Assembly: GCA_034190875.2 (NCBI GenBank)
Contig: CM067348.1
Span: 40,573,741 to 40,637,740 of the forward strand
DNA: 64,000 nt
DNA from: Urechis unicinctus
Lineage: Eukaryota > Annelida > Polychaeta > Xenopneusta > Urechidae
Direction: 5' to 3'
Positions 33,420 through 46,285 of this stretch are shown one piece after another. Position numbers and translations under genes: made by a program. Each line of letters starts with the position of its first letter. Position 1 is the stretch's first letter. The notes beneath the pieces are model-generated. The model had not been told where the DNA came from. It was given only the letters and a program-made list of their open reading frames with translations, and made no database searches.

Positions 33420-34039
33420 TATGTACGGTTATAGTCGTACTTTAAAGGGTAATATTCACGAAAATAATAAGGAATGGAGATCGATCAAATATCACAGTAG
33501 CATTTTAAAATTATTTATTCATGAGCAGCGATTACGATTTTTTTATTACAATAAAGAAATCTAGCAATAATATGATTACGTTTCCAGACAACGTAAATAG
33601 ACCAAAAAACCTGCGTTGACAAAGCGCCTTTTGAAACGCTAACGAATGACGTCATAAGGATTTCCCCAGGCCGCGTTATGACAGACCGCGTGTTTTCGAA
33701 ACCTCTCTAATAAGATACCCGACTAGTACGTTTCTGTTGTGAAGCTCGCGACCAGCGCGCCACCTGGTTTCGTGGAACCTAAAATGTAAACAAAAGGGCG
33801 TGGCTCAATGCTAAAAGATCGATCGGCGACAGCATGTACACAAAAATACCGCTGTATTTCTAAAATTCAACGACTTGGTGATAGAGCCAATACAAAAAAA
33901 ACAAAAGCCAATTACTATTGATATCTTTTTATCAAACTGTGTGTTGATTTATTCACCACAAAATTTTTTTTATGAACGTTTGAACGAAGTCGCTAGCCGT
34001 GCACGATAGCTAACTAACGCCTCGAACTAACGCCGCATA
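33417..34039. other. No gene seen
   Basis: Spacer between the TA satellite and the LINE 3' end; no supported feature. Confidence 0.45.
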
Positions 34040-34270
34040 GAAGAAGAAGAAGAAGAAGAAGAAGAAGAAGAATTTATTTCTCCCGACAATAAATATACAT
34101 GTACATACTTGTGTTGAATTCACAACTCACACACACTGTCAGGAGACGGGCGTGGTTTAGCCACAGATGGCTATCTTCCAACCACCCCGACGATCTCTAA
34201 ATAATGCAATACTACATGAGGTACATCTAGAAATCATAATAGGTCAACCAATTTGTTCTAAAAAAATAGT

Positions 34271-34620
34271 CTATGGCAAGATTCCAAATATTGATGTATA
34301 CATCAAATGGTTTTTTACTTGGGATAATACTGAAAGTGAAGCGAGTGATTTTTGCCATTTGTTCCAAGTGTTAGGGAATGAATGTAGAGGTAACCTTTTT
34401 ACAAATTCGGTATTCGGGATAGGCGAGACCATTAAATGGGAATTACGCGTGTTATAAAAATGGTTGATATTGCATTGTTGATGGAATGCATTGATGAATG
34501 GTGATGGCAACATGTTATTTTTGTAATGGTACATAGATAAGGCTACATTATACTCATAGAGATCATTTAATTTCAATATATTGCTACGTTTGAAAAGGGG
34601 TTCTGTATGAGCGTTATACG
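34271..34620 (-). pseudogene. LINE ORF2 C-terminal segment
   Basis: YNAHTEPLFKRSNILKLNDL and HFYNTRNSHLMVSPIPNTEF followed by SFPNTWNKWQKSL are typical of the C-terminal region of jockey/CR1-type polymerase ORFs. It continues the coding sequence that stops at 35550 and is separated from it only by the insertion at 34631-35545. Confidence 0.7.
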
Positions 34621-34623
34621 AAG

Positions 34624-35552
34624 ATTTTTAACTTGGCGTTATCATAACGCCAAGTTATGTTGGTCAGTCGCGTTTGTCGTTATGTATGTATGTAACAATT
34701 ATTTGTTTCGCGATACAGGTCGCAATTTTGAAATTTTTGCAGAACCGAGAGGTTTTGTTTTGACCTTGACCCAAAACTAAGGTCAAGGTCGTTGAATAAG
34801 TGAAAAACTAGTACCTCGAATAACTCCGTTAATAATGGTCGGATCGTAAAAAAGTTTACATCATCGTGTAGCTCATTCAAATTGCAAACTTTTTCTAATG
34901 ACATATACGGCGATTCAACCAATGGTTTTCCCAAGCGCCTAAGGTCGAAAAAAAGTGGTATCGGTCCAAATGGCAACAAAAGTTTCATGAATATGTTGAG
35001 CGCCTATCAGATATCATTTGTTGTGACCCGCGATACAGGTCGCAATTTATGAAATTTTCCCTTTTTTTCCTTACCCATCGTTAGGGGGTAATGATGCCCA
35101 GAACCGAGAGGTTTTGTTTTGACCTTGACCCAAAACTAAGGTCAAGGTCATCTAATAAGTGAAAAACTAGTATCTCGAATAACTCATTTAATAATGGTCG
35201 GATCGTGAAAAAGTTTACACCATCTTGTAGCTCATTCTAATCTCAAACTTTTTCTAATGACATATAGGGCAATCGCACCGACGGTTTTCCCAAGCGCCTA
35301 AGGTCGAAAAAACGTGGTATCGGTCCAAATGGCAATATAAGTTTCCTGAATATTTTGAGCGCCTATAAAATCGTCAATACATGTCCGATGGTAATAAAAT
35401 TTGGTTCACATGTTCTCCGCAACATACCAAGACGTGTCCTAAAAAATCATGAATGTCGATGACGTCACTTCCGGTCACGAAAGCATCAAAGTTTTCAAAA
35501 AATGACACAAGTTTAATGCTCAATACGTCCTTACTTTAGAGTTCCATTTTTA
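34624..35552. mobile_element. Non-autonomous insertion in the LINE
   Basis: A ~915-bp segment splits the LINE and is flanked by 7-bp direct repeats ATTTTTA (34624-34630 and 35546-35552). At its left edge is a 29-nt hairpin with 14-bp arms (TAACTTGGCGTTAT, loop C, 34629-34657). The interior is a tandem pair of ~330-bp units starting near 34698 and 35028 (shared CGCGATACAGGTCGCAATTT and CAGAACCGAGAGGTTTTGTT, offset about 359 for the latter). No coding capacity. Class unknown. Confidence 0.75.
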
Positions 35553-37269
35553 GTTAATATATCTCGGAGCACGCTTTTGTAATATTTCAGTACGCTTTAA
35601 ATTGTTTTTGCCAGCATTTCCCCATGCAAGTATACCATAGGATAAATCTGAGTGAACAAGAGCAAAATATAGACTGCGTAATGCTGATTTAGGTAGAAAG
35701 TCCTTTACTTGTTTGAGCATAAAAAGACCATGAGATATCTTTTTATTGACATGATTTATATATGTTTTCCAGGATAGTTTTTCGTCTATAAATATGCCAA
35801 AAAATTTATGCGCACCGTTGTTCATGTCTATCCTGTTGATTACTTTACCATCTATTTTTATCTCACAATTACTTATATCTTATTCCTTATTGTGTCTTCT
35901 TATCATCATATAACTTGATTGCTAGTGTTTAATATAAGACCATTTGTTACTAGCCATGTTTTTAAGTTGTTAACTGCATTGTTAGCCTTTTGAAAAGCTG
36001 TTTTGATATTTGAGGATGAAATAAGTAGTGTTGTGTCATCAGCAAAGGAGAGAACTGTTTCATTACAGGCATTGGAAATGTCATTGACGTAAAGTAAAAA
36101 CAACAGAGGCCCTAAAATGGAACCCTGAGGGACTCCTATAGCTACATCGGATACAGGTGATTTAATGTTTTGTATTTGTGTATATTGTTTACGAAGTCGT
36201 AAATAACTTGAAAACCATTTATGTGCGAGACCTCTTATTCCAAGCGAATACATTTTAGTTGGAAGTGTTTCATGGTTTATTATATCGAAAGCTTTAGAGA
36301 GGTCGCAAAATATTGGGAGTACATATTCATTGGGTGATTTATTGTTGGCGTCTGCGCAGTAATTGAGCAAATGCAATATTGGATGAATAGTTTTGTTGTT
36401 TTTTTTGGAATCCATATTGGTGCTTATATAGAAGTTTAAATTTAATCAGGAAGGACATGGTTCTGTTATACATAATTTTTTTTTTTAATTACTTTCGAAA
36501 AACTTGGTAGCAAACTAATAGGTCTATAGTTATTAAAGACGCAGTCGTCACCGGATTTATATACGGGTATAATTTTTGATATTTTTAGTTGGTCGGGGAA
36601 GATTCCTGTTTTCATCGATACATTACATATATGTGATAGAGGAGTCAATATTATTGGAAGGGTTGATTTTATAGTTTTAGTACTGATTTCGTCGTGGCCA
36701 TAACTTGTTTTCGGTTTAAGGTTATTTACTACAGCTGCAACTTCATTTTCAGTTACTTCTTCTAGGTACATCGAGTGTGGCAGTTGATTTGACAAATAGG
36801 AAGTGAAGTGTTCATTAGGTAAGGGTAAGCTTTCAGATATTGTTTTACATGTATTGGTAAAGTAATTGTTGAACTTATTGGCAATTATATTTTTATCTGA
36901 TATGTGTTCGCCATCAATTTTAAAACTATTGGGCATTTTTTGTTTACTATGTGCATTTCCTATTGTTTTATTTAGTACTGACCACAAAGACTTGGTGTTC
37001 GTTTTGTATTTTTCTATCATTTCAGAATAGTAATTACACCTGAGCTTACGTTTAACCTTGTTAAGAAGGTTATTGTATATTTTGTATTTCTGTGTATTGC
37101 GCTGTGACGGGTTTTGCTTGCATTTTCTATATAATTTTAATTTAGTTTTAGTTGAAGCTATCAAACCAGGAGTCATCCATGGTTGATGCATAATACTTTT
37201 GCGATTTTTCTTTTGCCCTAGAATCGGAAATGCTTGATCAAATGCACATTTGTATTTATTTATGAACAC
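35550..37269 (-). pseudogene. LINE reverse transcriptase domain
   Basis: The N-terminal part has IMHQPWMTPGLIASTKTKLK, SYGHDEISTKTIKST, and the KISKIIPVYKSGDDCVFNNY then RPISLLPSFSKV blocks. The palm follows in another frame: DLSKAFDIINHETL, GVPQGSILGPLLFLLYVNDI and the catalytic FADDTTLLISS. A thumb-like part at 35825-35550 has FFGIFIDEKLSWKTYI and LYFALVHSDLSYGILAWGN. Frameshifts occur in A runs near 36480 and 36400, and a shift plus a stop between about 35900 and 35840. Catalytic Asp residues are present, but the gene is not intact. Confidence 0.85.
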
Positions 37270-37387
37270 ATCATAGGCCTGATTAGGACATTCATGCTCT
37301 GAGACATTCGAAAAATCGGTTATTTCTAAATAATTAATGAAACTGTTGAAATTGTTTGGGGAGAAGTTGCGTCTTAGCGTAGGATCT

Positions 37388-38210
37388 TCACATGGGCTGA
37401 CAGTTTGCTCTGTTTGTGTCAGAAAAAAATGTGCCGAAATGGTCTGAAATGTCAGAGATGATTATTCCAGATGAAGCTTGTGTTAGGTCATTGGTAAATA
37501 TGTGGTCAATGAGTGTAGCTGATGTAGGTGTCACCCTTGTAGGTTTCGTAATCATTGGAACAAACCCATTCACAAAAAAATTCTCAAGATAATTGTCAGT
37601 TTTCACGTGCATTTCGAACTTTAAAAGATCGAGATTTATATCTCCCATTATACAACATTTTTTTTTCTCGCTGCTTATCTTGTTTATAATATCTAAGATA
37701 GTGGTAGAAAATACGTCGGTATCAGCAAGAGATGCCGTGTTTGGTCTATAAACTATTCCAGCTATACATTTGGATTTAGAGCTGTTTTCATATTCTATAA
37801 ACAATGTTTCAATAACATGAGGTATGAAGATCGATAAATCATCTCTTCTACAAAATCCAATATGATCTTTGATAAAAAGGCCAACGCCACCTCTTACGTT
37901 ATCATTACGTGTATTTGCAATAAATTGGTGATAGTTAGAAAGGTTTAAAAAACTTTCGCATTGAACTTTAAAAACTTTGGTTAAACCAATAAAGTCAAAT
38001 GAAAATACATCAGAAGACAGACTGCTTACCAGTTCTGTGAACTGTTCCCAGTGTGATACTAATCCTCGGCAGTTTAAATTAAAGAACGATGTTCCATTTT
38101 TATGTGTTTCACACAATCATCTGGTTCATAATAGGTGCAATTAGAATGCGGAAGGTGTTCATGCAAAAATTCCAGTTCACCACTATCTCCAAACTGGTTG
38201 ACAGATTAGC
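37388..38210 (-). pseudogene. LINE endonuclease domain
   Basis: SFFNLNCRGLVSHWEQFTEL (first catalytic Asn), FDFIGLTKVF, NVRGGVGLFIKDHIGF, the IAGIVYRPN segment, CCIMGDINLDLLKF (Asp/Asn pair) and SATLIDHIFTNDL plus IISDISDHFG (Asp/His pair) are the ordered motifs of the APE-type LINE endonuclease, which nicks target DNA. The usual Glu of the GLTE motif is Lys (GLTKVF). An upstream segment, ELEFLHEHLPHSNCTYYEPD, is in a neighbouring frame, implying a frameshift near 38105. Confidence 0.8.
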
Positions 38211-38215
38211 TTGCT

Positions 38216-40084
38216 AAGTCCACCTTGTAGCTGCTGATGTACCTCACGTTTATGTGCGTTTCGTTGACGGTCATATTGTCGAGATCCTCTAGTAGTGTTT
38301 TACAGGCGAGTCTAGCTCGCAGAGCTGGTGACAATGATTTTGTCATCCCGAGGTTAATATCCCCTTGCAGGGGCACTGGTTGTTTTCAAGATATTGTCTA
38401 TTTCAGCTGGTCAATTTCGTCAGGAGATGCTTCAGTCTCTGCGATGGTCACTTAGATACTTCAAATCTGCACAGACAATATGTAGCAGGGGCAGAGTTGA
38501 TTGACTTTAATGTTTGTGTTGAGTCCCTAATCCAGAGGTGTTTAAAACAAACCTTTAATGTATCCAATAATATAAAGTTGATACATTATTTCTTTACTGC
38601 TTTTCACCCTATGCTAATCATGATGACTTCCTTATTAGAACTAAAATTATTACTGTGCTATCGTATAGATAGGTAAGCTCAAGCTAATTTATTGAGTAAA
38701 CCTCCTCAAGATACAGGAATTGGACACAAGTCTTACACACACCACAGGTACAGCGTATATATACTTTCCTGGAGAAGGCGATTGGATATGAACATATCAT
38801 ATCCCCACTCCTTTCGAAGACGGGGTCTTGCTGACATCTTTTTTGTTAGCAAACCACCTGCCATTAGTTCCCTCCTTTTCAGATAGTTTGATGTCCATCG
38901 CTGTCGGTCAATTGAGATATATTTAGGTATGTACAAGATGCAGTATACATTTGTTTATGTGTTATTACCATCCATGGGGAAATGGTATATAATCGAGATT
39001 CAAATAATCAACCACATGGTAAATGCACATAAAATATTAAGTAAACTGATCGTTTGTTGGCTGTAAAGATATTCACCTTCACACCAGGCACTGACAGACC
39101 TGATGCTACCACTGCCTGTGATTTGTGGGTGTCAATTCCCCTGTCGAAGAATGGACCCAGCACCTCAGTCCACTTTGATGTAGATCAGATAAAAGATGTA
39201 TTTTTGCTGGTGGTATGAAGAAAGTAATTGCTGTTAGTCACCGTTGGCACGTTATGATGTTAAACTGTACATGTCTCTTAATTGATCTATTTATGAATAT
39301 GTACGTTTAAATGTACGAAATAAATACCGTATATTGCAGAAAAAATTACGTACTTGTGAACGTAAACACAGGATTGGTACACTTACCATGCGTCCAGGCC
39401 TTCCATTTCTCTGAATCAAAGAAAACCCATATTGAAAGCCTGGATACCTCATGCTATAAATAATGATGTAGATATTGCAACATGGTACGCTGGAATAATT
39501 GCATGTTTCGGGATGGTATACCGTAAACGCTAATTTATCTCAAGCTACGTCTAATACATTCTCCTGTAGCATCTCACACAGGAACAATTCCAGTGAGCAG
39601 CAATCATTATGATGACATTAGCTTTGCCGCCAGAGACAAGAAAGGCGAAGAAATGTATGCTCCTTGTGTGTCTGGCCATGTTCACTATCGTTGAAATATG
39701 CCTTCCAAATTTGAAGAATTATTTTTTTGTTTAATTGATTTATCGATATTGACAGAAAATATGATTTAATGCTTAGAATATATACAATAAATTACAATTT
39801 TTGATATTTTACTTATGTGTGTCTATATGATATTTAAGGAATTTACCGCAACATCCTCCACAGGGCTCCTGTGCGGGTTGTTTCTGAGCGGGATGCATGC
39901 AAGCGATTCTCTCTCAGCTGCGTTGACTCCCTGGTGTTACTGGTTATCACTTATAAAATAGTAATATATATTGATATTCGGTTCAGATACACACGAGCAA
40001 AAAGATGATGACAGATGTGTACCCAACCGTTTTTGAACACTCATCTACACTGTTACAAGACAAGCAGGCAGAAACTAGCAAGTA
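38216..40084. other. No confident gene; scattered exon-like stretches
   Basis: Short open stretches with protein-like composition occur. On the minus strand around 38230-38380: MTKSLSPALRARLACKTLLE and NETHINVRYISSYKVDLAS, directly upstream of the LINE. On the plus strand around 39070-39200: FTFTPGTDRPDATTACDLWV. On the plus strand around 39560-39690: IPVSSNHYDDISFAARDKKG. None is linked by convincing splice sites or a recognised family, so no gene is called. They could be eroded exons of a host gene cut by the LINE. Confidence 0.3.
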
Positions 40085-40700
40085 GTTAAAACACTCTGCT
40101 AATGGACAAGTGGAGAGATTCAATCGTACGTTAATGGACGCTGTACGCTGTTTCATTGGGACATGCATTTGTTACAGCCGGCCGGTGCACTCAGGGCTTC
40201 AATCAACAGAAGCACAGGTTTTACGGCCAATAAACTCATGCTGGGGCGGGAAGTATATATACCGGCACACGTGATGTTCCCTCATCATACAGGAGGAGAA
40301 GTTGAGGAAGCGGATTACCAGATTACGTCGCCCAGCTAACGAGTGAGATAGGCCGTGCCCATGATGTTGCCCGGACTAGGCTCCAAACCTCGCTGCGTCG
40401 CGCGAAACGTAATTACGATGTCCGCTTAGTGGAGAGGTCGAATAAGAAAGGGAACCTGGTGTATATCTTACATACGACCACCTTGAAGGGGAAATGTAGG
40501 AAGCTGAGTCCTCCCTGGAAAGGACCAGCGGTCATCGCAAAACTCATATCCGACTTTCTATTCAGAGTGCAACTGAGAAATGCACCCTTCGCAACGACCA
40601 GAATGTGCCAAAGTGGGTATCGAATTGGCAGAAAAACAACCCCAAGAGGGACAAGAAGGAAGTACCATAGTGGGCGCTGTAGATTAAGTCATTAACTATA
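40085..40700 (+). mobile_element. Ty3/Gypsy-type LTR retrotransposon fossil: integrase C-terminal part
   Basis: Plus-strand segments match the end of a Gypsy-type integrase: SANGQVERFNRTLMDAVRCF (end of the catalytic core) and RSNKKGNLVYILHTTTLKGK followed by KLSPPWKGPAVIAKLISDFL (GPY/F-like C-terminal domain). The copy is fragmentary and broken, without recognisable LTRs nearby. Old fossil. Confidence 0.75.
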
Positions 40701-41137
40701 CAACATGTGTTGCTCTGATTTCAGGGTGGCAACTCACAAAGAGAGTGGTATTGTGGCCAGGGCAATGAAGGAGGGTCTAATACCCGCTAAGTCCCTGGTG
40801 GAGCAATTGCTGATGTGTCCCAGAACAACGGGGACATAACGAGTAAAAGTGTTAAGCCACTAGGTAACGATAGCGAAAGCGAGGAAGGACCAGCAGCTAA
40901 GACAGCGCTGTCCTTGCAGCTCCAGAGCCGATAGTGGATCCATCATCATGTGTTCCCTATCGGCCTGCGTAGCTTGGGGCGCATCGAAGCTCCATTGCCA
41001 GCCGGACCAAGCAGGAACTACAGACTCGCTCTAGACCCGTCCTTGGCAAGAGTATCAGCTAATGAAGGTGTCCGTGCCCCTGAGCCGACGTTGCAGGCGT
41101 CATCCTGCACAGTGCGGATTGTAGAAAATTCAGATAC
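40701..41137. other. Spacer, no supported gene
   Basis: GC-richer than its surroundings; a 71-codon plus-strand frame at 40950-41165 has no recognised domain. It may belong to the element on either side. Confidence 0.35.
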
Positions 41138-41400
41138 GGGCATGGGCAACAACCACCCTGACTAAGCAGGCCAGGCTTAGTGTCCATATTTCAAACCTCA
41201 GGGGAGGGCATGGGCAGCAACCACCCTGACTAAGCAGGGCCAGGCTTAGTGTCCATGTTTCAAACCTCATGGGAGGGCATGGGCAGCAACCACCCTGACT
41301 AAGCAGGGCCATGCTTAGTGTCCATGTTTCAAACCTCAGTGAAGGGCATGCGCAGCAACCACCCTAACACAGCAGGGCCAGGCTTAGTGCCCATGTGACG
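41138..41400 (+). repeat. 68/69-bp tandem repeat, about four copies
   Basis: Units start near 41138, 41206, 41275 and 41344 with GGGCATGGGCAGCAACCACC, then CTGACTAAGCAGGGCCAGGC, then TTTCAAACCTCA. They lie just upstream of the zinc-finger/TatD-like pseudogene. Confidence 0.97.
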
Positions 41401-41423
41401 AGCCTCCGGAAAAGGGTCACCCC

Positions 41424-42950
41424 TTGCTATGGATGACACTAGAGCAGAGGCTTCGACGTCTTCAATGGAGCTGGAATACACAGGGGAATGATAAAATTGG
41501 TCGGTTGTTGGGTAAAGGGGAGGATTTCAATCTCATCCAAGCCGAGGGAGGCAGACAAGCTCATGACCATCGGCAACAAAAAGCCCCAAAACAGCCAACT
41601 CACGACCCCTTGTGGTGCAGGGAGTCCCTAGGGGCTGTAGGCGAGACGCCCAGATGGGACATGGATGGCCACAAGTGGAAGTCTACACCTAGATGCATCA
41701 TTCCTGGGTGTGGGTATTCGTACAGATCTCCGAAGTCGCATGCCTTTAACAAGCATGTGCCGGAGGTTTTCAATGAAGGCCTGGATCCAATGGATGTGCA
41801 AGGGAACGATTGTCTGTCCTCCATGTAATCGCCAACAACCTTATGGGGTCGGGCCGGGACCTCAAAACTCTGGTTCGTCTCGCAGAGGGGTTAGGGGGGT
41901 TTTGGATGCCAAAGCCTGAGGGAACCCACAGGACTATTGAAGGAGGCAATGTGGGAGTACAGGATGTGGGTCCACGATGATCCGGTTCCTCAGAGCTTCT
42001 GTCTGAGGCCCCCCAATTCGGCCGCGGTCTTCCTCCACTGGCAGCCTCTGATGGCTCTGCTGTCTCCAATTGGGCCCCGTGAGAGGGAGCTCGTCTGGGA
42101 CTTGGGCCGTCGGGGAGAAGGGCGGGGCAGAAGTCTGTTAAGCGGGATCCTCAGCTACCCGTGACTTTCGATTCCCACTTCCACATGGACAGGGCCCTGG
42201 CTTCCCTGGGCCTGCCACAGAATTCCGGGCCACACGAGCTACCACACCCCAGTCTGCCTTCGCTGTTGTGTTTGGGGGTGATGTGGCCAATTATTGCGAC
42301 CCTGGCACCTACCCCAGTGTCGACTAAATCATCGACCTCGGGCAGCAGAAAGTGAGGTTCGCAATTGGCCTCCACCCCAAGCACGCAACAAAGTGCACAC
42401 CTGACCAAAAGCAAGTGATGTCCAATCTTCTGAAAAATTCCAAAGTTGTCGGCCTTGGGGAGGTTGCCATTGACCATTCTGTCCCCCCTGTCGAATGGGG
42501 GTCACAGCAACATGCCCTACACCATGTGCTGGAGCCCCGGCATGTGCTGGTTTTGTACATCCGGGGAATGAATGGAGATGAGGGCACGGAGGCATATTGC
42601 TGTGTCCTGTATCAGCTGCTTGGTCAGGTGTCCCAAGAGCAGTCAGCGGATTCACCTCCACTGTTTCTCGGGATCTGGGGATGTGGTAAACAGGTAGGAG
42701 TCGAAGTTTCCGAACGTCCATTTTAGGTTCACTCGGCTGGTGCGAGGTTTTAATACCTCCCAGCTCGAGGCCTTGCGCACCATCCCACTGGATCGTCTGT
42801 TGTTAGAAGCAGATGCCCCCCTAATTCGATTGCCCATCACCCAGCCATATAGGGGTAGTGTCTGATTTGGTGGCGCAACGAGTCGGCAAGGACCCAGCTG
42901 AACTCATTAAGATTACTGCCCTGAACACTTGCCGACTCTACGATATGTGA
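41424..42950 (+). pseudogene. Zinc-finger plus TatD-like hydrolase pseudogene
   Basis: In order on the plus strand: a C2H2-like finger (TPRCIIPGCGYSYRSPKSHA ... KHVPEVF, near 41690-41780); a segment RPPNSAAVFLHWQPLMALLS near 42000-42060; then TatD-family metal-hydrolase motifs: VTFDSHFHMDRALASLGLP (metal-binding His pair, near 42165), FAIGLHPKHAT and VVGLGEVAIDHSVPPVEWG (near 42360-42500), HLHCFSG-like sequence (near 42640) and RLLLEADAPLIRL (near 42800). TatD proteins are metal-dependent nucleases/hydrolases. The motifs are spread over more than one frame, so the gene is not intact. I recall similar finger-TatD proteins in many copies in cnidarian and amphioxus genomes, suggesting a mobile origin, but cannot confirm it. 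Gypsy-type fossils lie on both sides. Confidence 0.6.
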
Positions 42951-43329
42951 TGGGGGGCATATCGGTCGGGATGAGGGGGGGGAAGGCCAGGGTGGGGTCC
43001 AGCTCCATCAACGTAAGGTGGGGTGGAGTGTGGGTGACGTACGTCACCGCTGTGGACCGAGGGCCTTAACGTGACGATGTCACAAAAAAGCGTATGACAC
43101 CTCTGAGGATTCAAGCCCTTAACTTGTAAATCACGCCCCCCCCCCCACCCCCTAACCACCCTGGCCTTCTAGGCAATCGGCCTCTTGTTGCCTATCTGCC
43201 ATGATAAAGGAACGCAAGAAGATGTCTTACGGACTGTAGATTACTTGAGTTGTGAACTATTCATATTACTTTTGCATGAAACAAACTTGGACTGTGGAGT
43301 ACTGGTTTTCAAACTGTGTTAAAACTGCA
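42951..43329. other. G/C homopolymer-rich spacer
   Basis: Contains a run of G near 42976 and of C near 43137 flanking unremarkable sequence; nothing else seen. Confidence 0.5.
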
Positions 43330-44463
43330 AAATGGATGGTCTACGCAAACCCGATCCTCTCTTTTTGAAGGAAATGTTTCGGAGAATTGGCGATAATTCA
43401 TTTTAGAATATGACATTTACATCGAGTGTGCTCACAGCGATAAGAATGACAAGCAAAAGGCCATGATATTGCTAAATCTAGCGGGCCAGAGGCAATTGAG
43501 AAAGAACGCGCTTTTGTTTATGCTGGTGCTGCTAGGGGTGAATATAAGTATAAACCAGATGTGCTCAAACGAGTTCACCGAACTCTGTACACCGCGAAAA
43601 TATGTCGTTATGGAAAGACATATCTTTAACAGTAGAAGACAGTTACCTGGCGAATCCATCAGTAACTTTGTATCTGACCTTCGAATTAAGGCAAAAACAT
43701 GTGAATATGGTACACTTCATGATGAAATGATACGCGACCGTATAGTAACAGGAGTCATTAACAATACTGTCCGTAAGCAGCTGTTAAAGTAACCCAAACT
43801 AACACTAGCAAGAGCGATCGAGTTGTGTCAGGTTCACGAGGTGTCAAAACAGCAAATGAAAAAATTGTCTAACTCACTGGACACAGCTGACAAGGAGATT
43901 AAAAGAGTCCACGTCAAAAAACCCTTTAAACAAAGATCAAATGTCAAGCAACCTCCGATAGCGCAGATGGCGCCTGCTTCACAACAGACCGTGAATTGTA
44001 AGTACTGTGGTCAAACTCATGCTGTCAAGAAATGTCCTGCATTTGGAAAACGTTGCCATCAATGTGACAAATGGAATCATTTTCAGAAATGTTGTAGCTC
44101 AAGGCCAAAGTCAACAAAGGTCAACGAACTACAAGAAGAGTCTCAGACAACAGCATATGACTATGACGGATTCCAACATACATTCAAGATTGACAAGCTC
44201 AACGACATTGCTGTCAAGCAAGAAATGTGTGTAGTTTTACATGTGAATGGTAAACCAATCAACTTCAAAATTGATACTGGAGCAAAATGCAACGAGATCA
44301 GCAAAGAATCATCTGATTTTGTGCGCGACCATGAACAACTGGATCAGTCTAGAGACATCAGATTAGTTGTATTTGGTGGGAACTCTATTCATGCTATTGG
44401 CTCAACCTCACTAAAGTGTCGCAATCAAGCCATGCCACTACAAATGAACAAATATTTAGCTTG
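43330..44463 (+). mobile_element. Ty3/Gypsy-type LTR retrotransposon fossil: gag and protease
   Basis: The plus strand carries a gag-like alpha-helical part (about 43463-43792, with RHIFNSRRQLPGESISNFVS and LRIKAKTCEYGTLHDEMIRD), then two CCHC-type knuckles (CKYCGQTHAVKKC and CHQCDKWNHFQKC, about 44000-44095), and a retropepsin-like aspartic protease start (INFKIDTGAKCNEIS near 44265 and LVVFGGNSIHAIGS). This gag-knuckle-protease order is typical of Mag-like Gypsy elements. RT, RNase H and integrase do not follow, and no LTR is visible. Broken, incomplete fossil. Confidence 0.75.
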
Positions 44464-45472
<1,009 letters not shown>

Positions 45473-45532
45473 ATGTATGATATATATGTATATTTATTTA
45501 TATGTATAAATATGTGTATATATATGTATATA

Positions 45533-45580
<48 letters not shown>

Positions 45581-46033
45581 TTTGATTCTTATATATATTA
45601 TGATGATGATGATATTGATGATATTGATGAAAATAATGATGAGGATGATCTTGATACACTACATTTGAAAGTCCTCACTTCGCAATCTTCATTATCCCAA
45701 TGACCGTCACCATTCATTGTGGACAACATTTCCTTTCGCGATAATAACTTTTACCCAAAGCGCTTCATACTGCTATACATATGTTGTATCCTGGTGTCTT
45801 TCTGTTTAATCCCATTAATAACCCCGAGTCCAAATGGAATGAGGAACTAGAAATTGACAACGTATAAATAACGTCAGGCAAGGTTGCTCTTGGGAGTGGA
45901 GGTGAGACCATCTGATGTTATATTTTCGTTTGCACGAAAAGAATTTGCATGCTTTTATCCTAGTATATTTGCACTCGATTTAAGCTTTTTCGTTGTTATT
46001 GGGAAAGCGACTTTGTATTGATGACTTACAATG

Positions 46034-46284
46034 CTCCTGAGCGTCTTCCTGCTTGATGACATTAGCAAATCACATGATCGTAGGAAAGAGACCATAGGAA
46101 TTGGCAATGCACAAAACCAATGTCCGTCACCATCACTGAGAAATACTACAGTGTATTCAATTACGTTCACCCTTGAGAACATTTCCGTAATTCGACCACT
46201 GATTAGTAAGTTGCATCTTGTGTTTGACAATATGTAGAGCACAAAAAAGACTTGAATAGATGTCAAACGTGACGTGGTGCTCAT
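46034..46284 (-). CDS. Candidate 5' exon with signal peptide
   Basis: The minus-strand frame starts MSTTSRLTSIQVFFVLYILS, a plausible signal peptide, and stays open for about 84 codons (YTVVFLSDGDGHWFCALPIP) to a strong donor, AGCATT|GTAAGT, at 46033. No downstream exon or family is recognised. It may be a chance frame. Confidence 0.25.
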
Positions 46285-46285
46285 G

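Larger units (their letters stand above)
34040..38215 (-). mobile_element. Non-LTR retrotransposon (jockey/CR1-type LINE)
   Basis: On the minus strand, an AP-type endonuclease (about 38210-37388) precedes a reverse transcriptase (about 37270-35550) and a C-terminal segment (34620-34271). The 3' end reads AAATAAATTC followed by (TTC)n to about 34040, a microsatellite-type tail. The 5' limit near 38215 is set by the last coding similarity; no ORF1 is identified. The element is decayed by several frameshifts and stops and is interrupted by a 0.9-kb insertion. Confidence 0.85.

Noticed and set aside
41145-41395. LTR interpretation of the 68-bp repeats
   Set aside because: They are four short head-to-tail units, not a pair of long terminal repeats bounding an element.
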